Source of the DNA: JBBQVO01 sp038211505
Lineage (GTDB): Bacteria > Chloroflexota > Dehalococcoidia > DSTF01 > JACRBR01
Direction: 5' to 3'
NCBI GenBank assembly: GCA_038211505.1
Contig: JBBQVO010000066.1
Coordinates: forward strand, 1 to 15,765
Length of the DNA stretch: 15,765 nt
Shown here piece by piece: positions 13,956-15,765 of this stretch (its first letter is position 1; every line of letters starts with the position of its first letter). The translations under genes and the position numbers were made by a program. The notes beneath the pieces were generated by a model. That model was not told the DNA's origin, made no database searches, and worked only from the letters and a program-made list of their open reading frames with translations.

Positions 13956-15287
13956 TCACCCACTCGCTTCCCACACGTCCGCCGCCATCAGATCCGCATA
14001 CGTCTCGCGGCGGCGGACGAGGCGCGCCTCGCCGTCGCGCACGACGACGACGGCGGGCTTCAGCGCCATGTTGTAGTTGCTCGCCATCGTCAGACAGTAC
14101 GCGCCCGAGGCCGGCAGCGCGATCACATCTCCTGGCTGCATCGCCGGAAGCCGGGCGTCCTTGACGAGGATATCGCCGGACTCACAGTACTTGCCGGCGA
14201 TCGTGACGGTCTCGATCGGCACATCATCGGCGCGATTGACGACGACGGCTTCGTACTTCGCGTCGTAGATCGCCGGGCGAATGTTGTCGGCCATGCCGCC
14301 ATCGACGGACACCCACGTGCGCAGCCCCTCGACGTCCTTGCGCGCGCCGACTGTGTACAGCGCGACGCCCGCGCGCGCAACGAGCGATCGTCCCGGCTCG
14401 ACGAAGAGATGCGGCGGCCGCAGCTTATACTCGGCGCAGCGGCGCAGGAACGACGACACGATCGCCTCGGCATAGACGTTGATGTCCGGCGCCGGCGTAT
14501 CGCGCATGTACTGCGACGCGAAGCCGCCGCCGGGGCTGTATTCGCGGAAGTCGAGCGCGTGCTTGATAATCATCTCCGCCGCGAACGACAGCATGACGGC
14601 GTTCGCTTCGTCGTAGGGCGAGACATCGAACAGCGGCGAGCCGAGATGGCAGTGCAGGCCGACGAGATCGACGCCGGCGAGCCGGCTCGCATCGGCGACC
14701 GCCTGCTCGGCTGCGCCCGTGCTGATCGGCAAGCCGAACTTCGTGTCGAGCGTGCCGGTCGTCGTCTTGGCGTGCGTATGCGCATCGACGCCGGGCGAGA
14801 GGCGGAGGATGATCGGCTGCACGCGGCCGAGTGTGCGGGAGATGCGGTCGACCATCTCCAGCTCGTGGAAGTTGTCGACGATGATGCGGCCGATGCCGGC
14901 GTCGATCGCCTCCCGCAGTTCGTCTTCGCCCTTGTTGTTGCCGTGAAAGTGGCAGCGCGCCGCCGGAAAGCCGGCTGACAATGCCACGGCCAGTTCGCCG
15001 CCGGAGACAACATCAAGCCCGATGCCTTCGTCGCGCGCGACCGACGCCATGAAGCGGCTGAGATACGCCTTCGACGCGTACGTCACTTCCGTATCGGCGT
15101 AGCGCGACGTGAATGCGGCGACGTATTCGCGGCAACCAGCGCGGAGCTCGATCTCGTCGAAGACGTAGAGCGGCGAGCCGAACTGGCGCGTCAGCTCCTG
15201 CGCGTCGAGGCCGCCGATGCTCAGGCGTCCGCTGGCCACCGCCGCCGTGCGCGGAAAAATCGGCGCATATGCTGGATCGAACGACAT
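13956..15287 (-). CDS. lysA: Diaminopimelate decarboxylase
   Basis: LysA is a PLP enzyme that decarboxylates meso-diaminopimelate to L-lysine, the last step of the pathway. The product has 443 residues, the family norm. Lys73 in TYASKAYL binds PLP. Other hallmarks are HCHLGS (212-217), the phosphate-binding SPGGG (251-255), EPGR (297-300), CESGD (368-372, with the active-site Cys supplied by the partner subunit) and MASNYNM (401-407). The ATG at 15287 has GGGGAG about six bases upstream. The frame is open almost to the right edge, but the extension runs antisense to tsaB and has no ribosome site. The gene is divergent from tsaB, and the dehydrogenase gene follows downstream. Confidence 0.97.
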   Translation of the reverse strand: MSFDPAYAPIFPRTAAVASGRLSIGGLDAQELTRQFGSPLYVFDEIELRAGCREYVAAFTSRYADTEVTYASKAYLSRFMASVARDEGIGLDVVSGGELAVALSAGFPAARCHFHGNNKGEDELREAIDAGIGRIIVDNFHELEMVDRISRTLGRVQPIILRLSPGVDAHTHAKTTTGTLDTKFGLPISTGAAEQAVADASRLAGVDLVGLHCHLGSPLFDVSPYDEANAVMLSFAAEMIIKHALDFREYSPGGGFASQYMRDTPAPDINVYAEAIVSSFLRRCAEYKLRPPHLFVEPGRSLVARAGVALYTVGARKDVEGLRTWVSVDGGMADNIRPAIYDAKYEAVVVNRADDVPIETVTIAGKYCESGDILVKDARLPAMQPGDVIALPASGAYCLTMASNYNMALKPAVVVVRDGEARLVRRRETYADLMAADVWEASG

Positions 15288-15341
15288 CAGCGCTCCCCTG
15301 CTCGGGCTGTTGCGAACTACACCGGACGCCGGGACAGGCAG

Positions 15342-15347
15342 AGTATA
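15342..15347 (-). promoter_or_regulatory. Candidate -10 element for lysA
   Basis: TATACT on the minus strand lies in the 129-base divergent gap, about 55 bases before the lysA ATG. No acceptable -35 is seen at the usual distance, so support is limited. Confidence 0.3.
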
Positions 15348-15416
15348 CGCAGCCGCTATTGGGCGCAGAAGTGGCCCGGGATCGCGCGAGCGGCGGAAAC
15401 TGCGTACGATCGTGCC

Positions 15417-15765
15417 ATGCAACTCGCGATCGATGCCGCCGACGATTTCCCGGGGATCGCGCTTGCCGTCGATGGCGTCGCCGGACTGACGGCGACGTGG
15501 CACAGCGAACGCAACCATAGCGTCGAGCTGCTGCCCAACATCGACCGGCTGCTGAGCGAAGGCGGCCGCACGAAGGACGACATCGACGCTATCTTCGTCG
15601 ATATCGGGCCCGGCGGCTATGCGGCGCTGCGCGTCGGCGTCAGCATCGCGAAGGCGCTCGCCCACGCGCTCGACGTGCCGATCGCCGGCGTCGGCCGCCT
15701 CGAACTCGATGCCTATAACGTGGCGCCTGACGCGGCCGGACGGCGCATCGTCGCCGTGCACCGCG
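15417..15765 (+). CDS. tsaB: TsaB, tRNA t6A37 threonylcarbamoyl-transfer partner protein, C-terminus cut off by window edge
   Basis: TsaB works with TsaD and TsaE to place threonylcarbamoyl on A37 of tRNAs that read ANN codons. The frame is open from the ATG at 15417 to the right edge, 116 codons. The start MQLAIDAADDFPGIALAVDG corresponds to the family's LAIDT...SVAL strand pair. HSERNHSVELLPNIDRLL matches the family's helix with the conserved His, and GPGGYAALRVGVSIAKALA matches the GPGSFTGLRIG motif. The usual Thr/Ser after ID is replaced by Ala, and SFTG by GYAA. TsaB does not itself catalyse the reaction, so such changes are tolerable, but the protein is a divergent member. No strong ribosome site is seen; GGCGGAAAC lies upstream. 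It is divergent from lysA. Confidence 0.85.
   Translation, partial: MQLAIDAADDFPGIALAVDGVAGLTATWHSERNHSVELLPNIDRLLSEGGRTKDDIDAIFVDIGPGGYAALRVGVSIAKALAHALDVPIAGVGRLELDAYNVAPDAAGRRIVAVHR

Noticed and set aside
13857..14978. A 373-codon plus-strand frame opposite lysA
   Set aside because: It is antisense to the conserved lysA motifs and has shadow-like composition.
15288..15761. N-terminal extension of lysA to the right edge
   Set aside because: A proper ribosome site fixes the start at 15287, and the extension is antisense to tsaB.

Overview
The window is high-GC DNA from one bacterial chromosome. It carries ordinary housekeeping genes with clean Shine-Dalgarno starts, plus one small gene-poor stretch that looks remodelled at a tRNA gene. 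RNase Y, a NarL/LuxR-type two-component pair, a Lon protease and a secreted protein of the 'PPDPTGDVGPNHYVQ' type occur together. Intergenic repeats of the kind that encode the spurious peptide 'HSERSEES' are also present. This combination best fits a Chloroflexota-like lineage, possibly Dehalococcoidia; the assignment is an inference from family content and repeat style, not proof.

Left region (1-3434), all genes on the minus strand. A large secreted protein runs off the left edge. It is followed (in increasing coordinates) by an aminoglycoside-phosphotransferase-fold kinase, a small dimeric alpha/beta-barrel protein, and an intact tRNA-Lys(TTT). Two partial copies of the tRNA 3' end lie between these genes, in the same orientation as the tRNA. 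Read along the minus strand the order is: tRNA, gene, tRNA 3' end, gene, tRNA 3' end, gene. This is the geometry left by site-specific integration at a tRNA gene, but no integrase is present.

Centre (3435-12051). lon and a cvpA-family gene overlap by 14 bases on the plus strand. Converging on them from the minus strand is a histidine kinase followed by its response regulator. The 246-base gap between kinase and regulator carries a perfect 29-base inverted repeat and a 19-base tandem repeat. The 3' end of the kinase gene carries an in-frame 9-base tandem repeat. A DinB-superfamily gene (minus) is divergent from rny (RNase Y, plus), which has a good sigma-70-type promoter.

Right region (12052-15765). 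A small VOC-family gene (plus) converges on a D-2-hydroxyacid dehydrogenase and lysA (minus). lysA makes lysine from meso-diaminopimelate. Divergent from lysA, the start of tsaB (tRNA t6A synthesis) runs off the right edge.

Short GC-rich hairpins of one or two families sit in most of the intergenic gaps from 9.5 kb rightwards. Two genes are open at the window edges: the secreted protein at the left and tsaB at the right.
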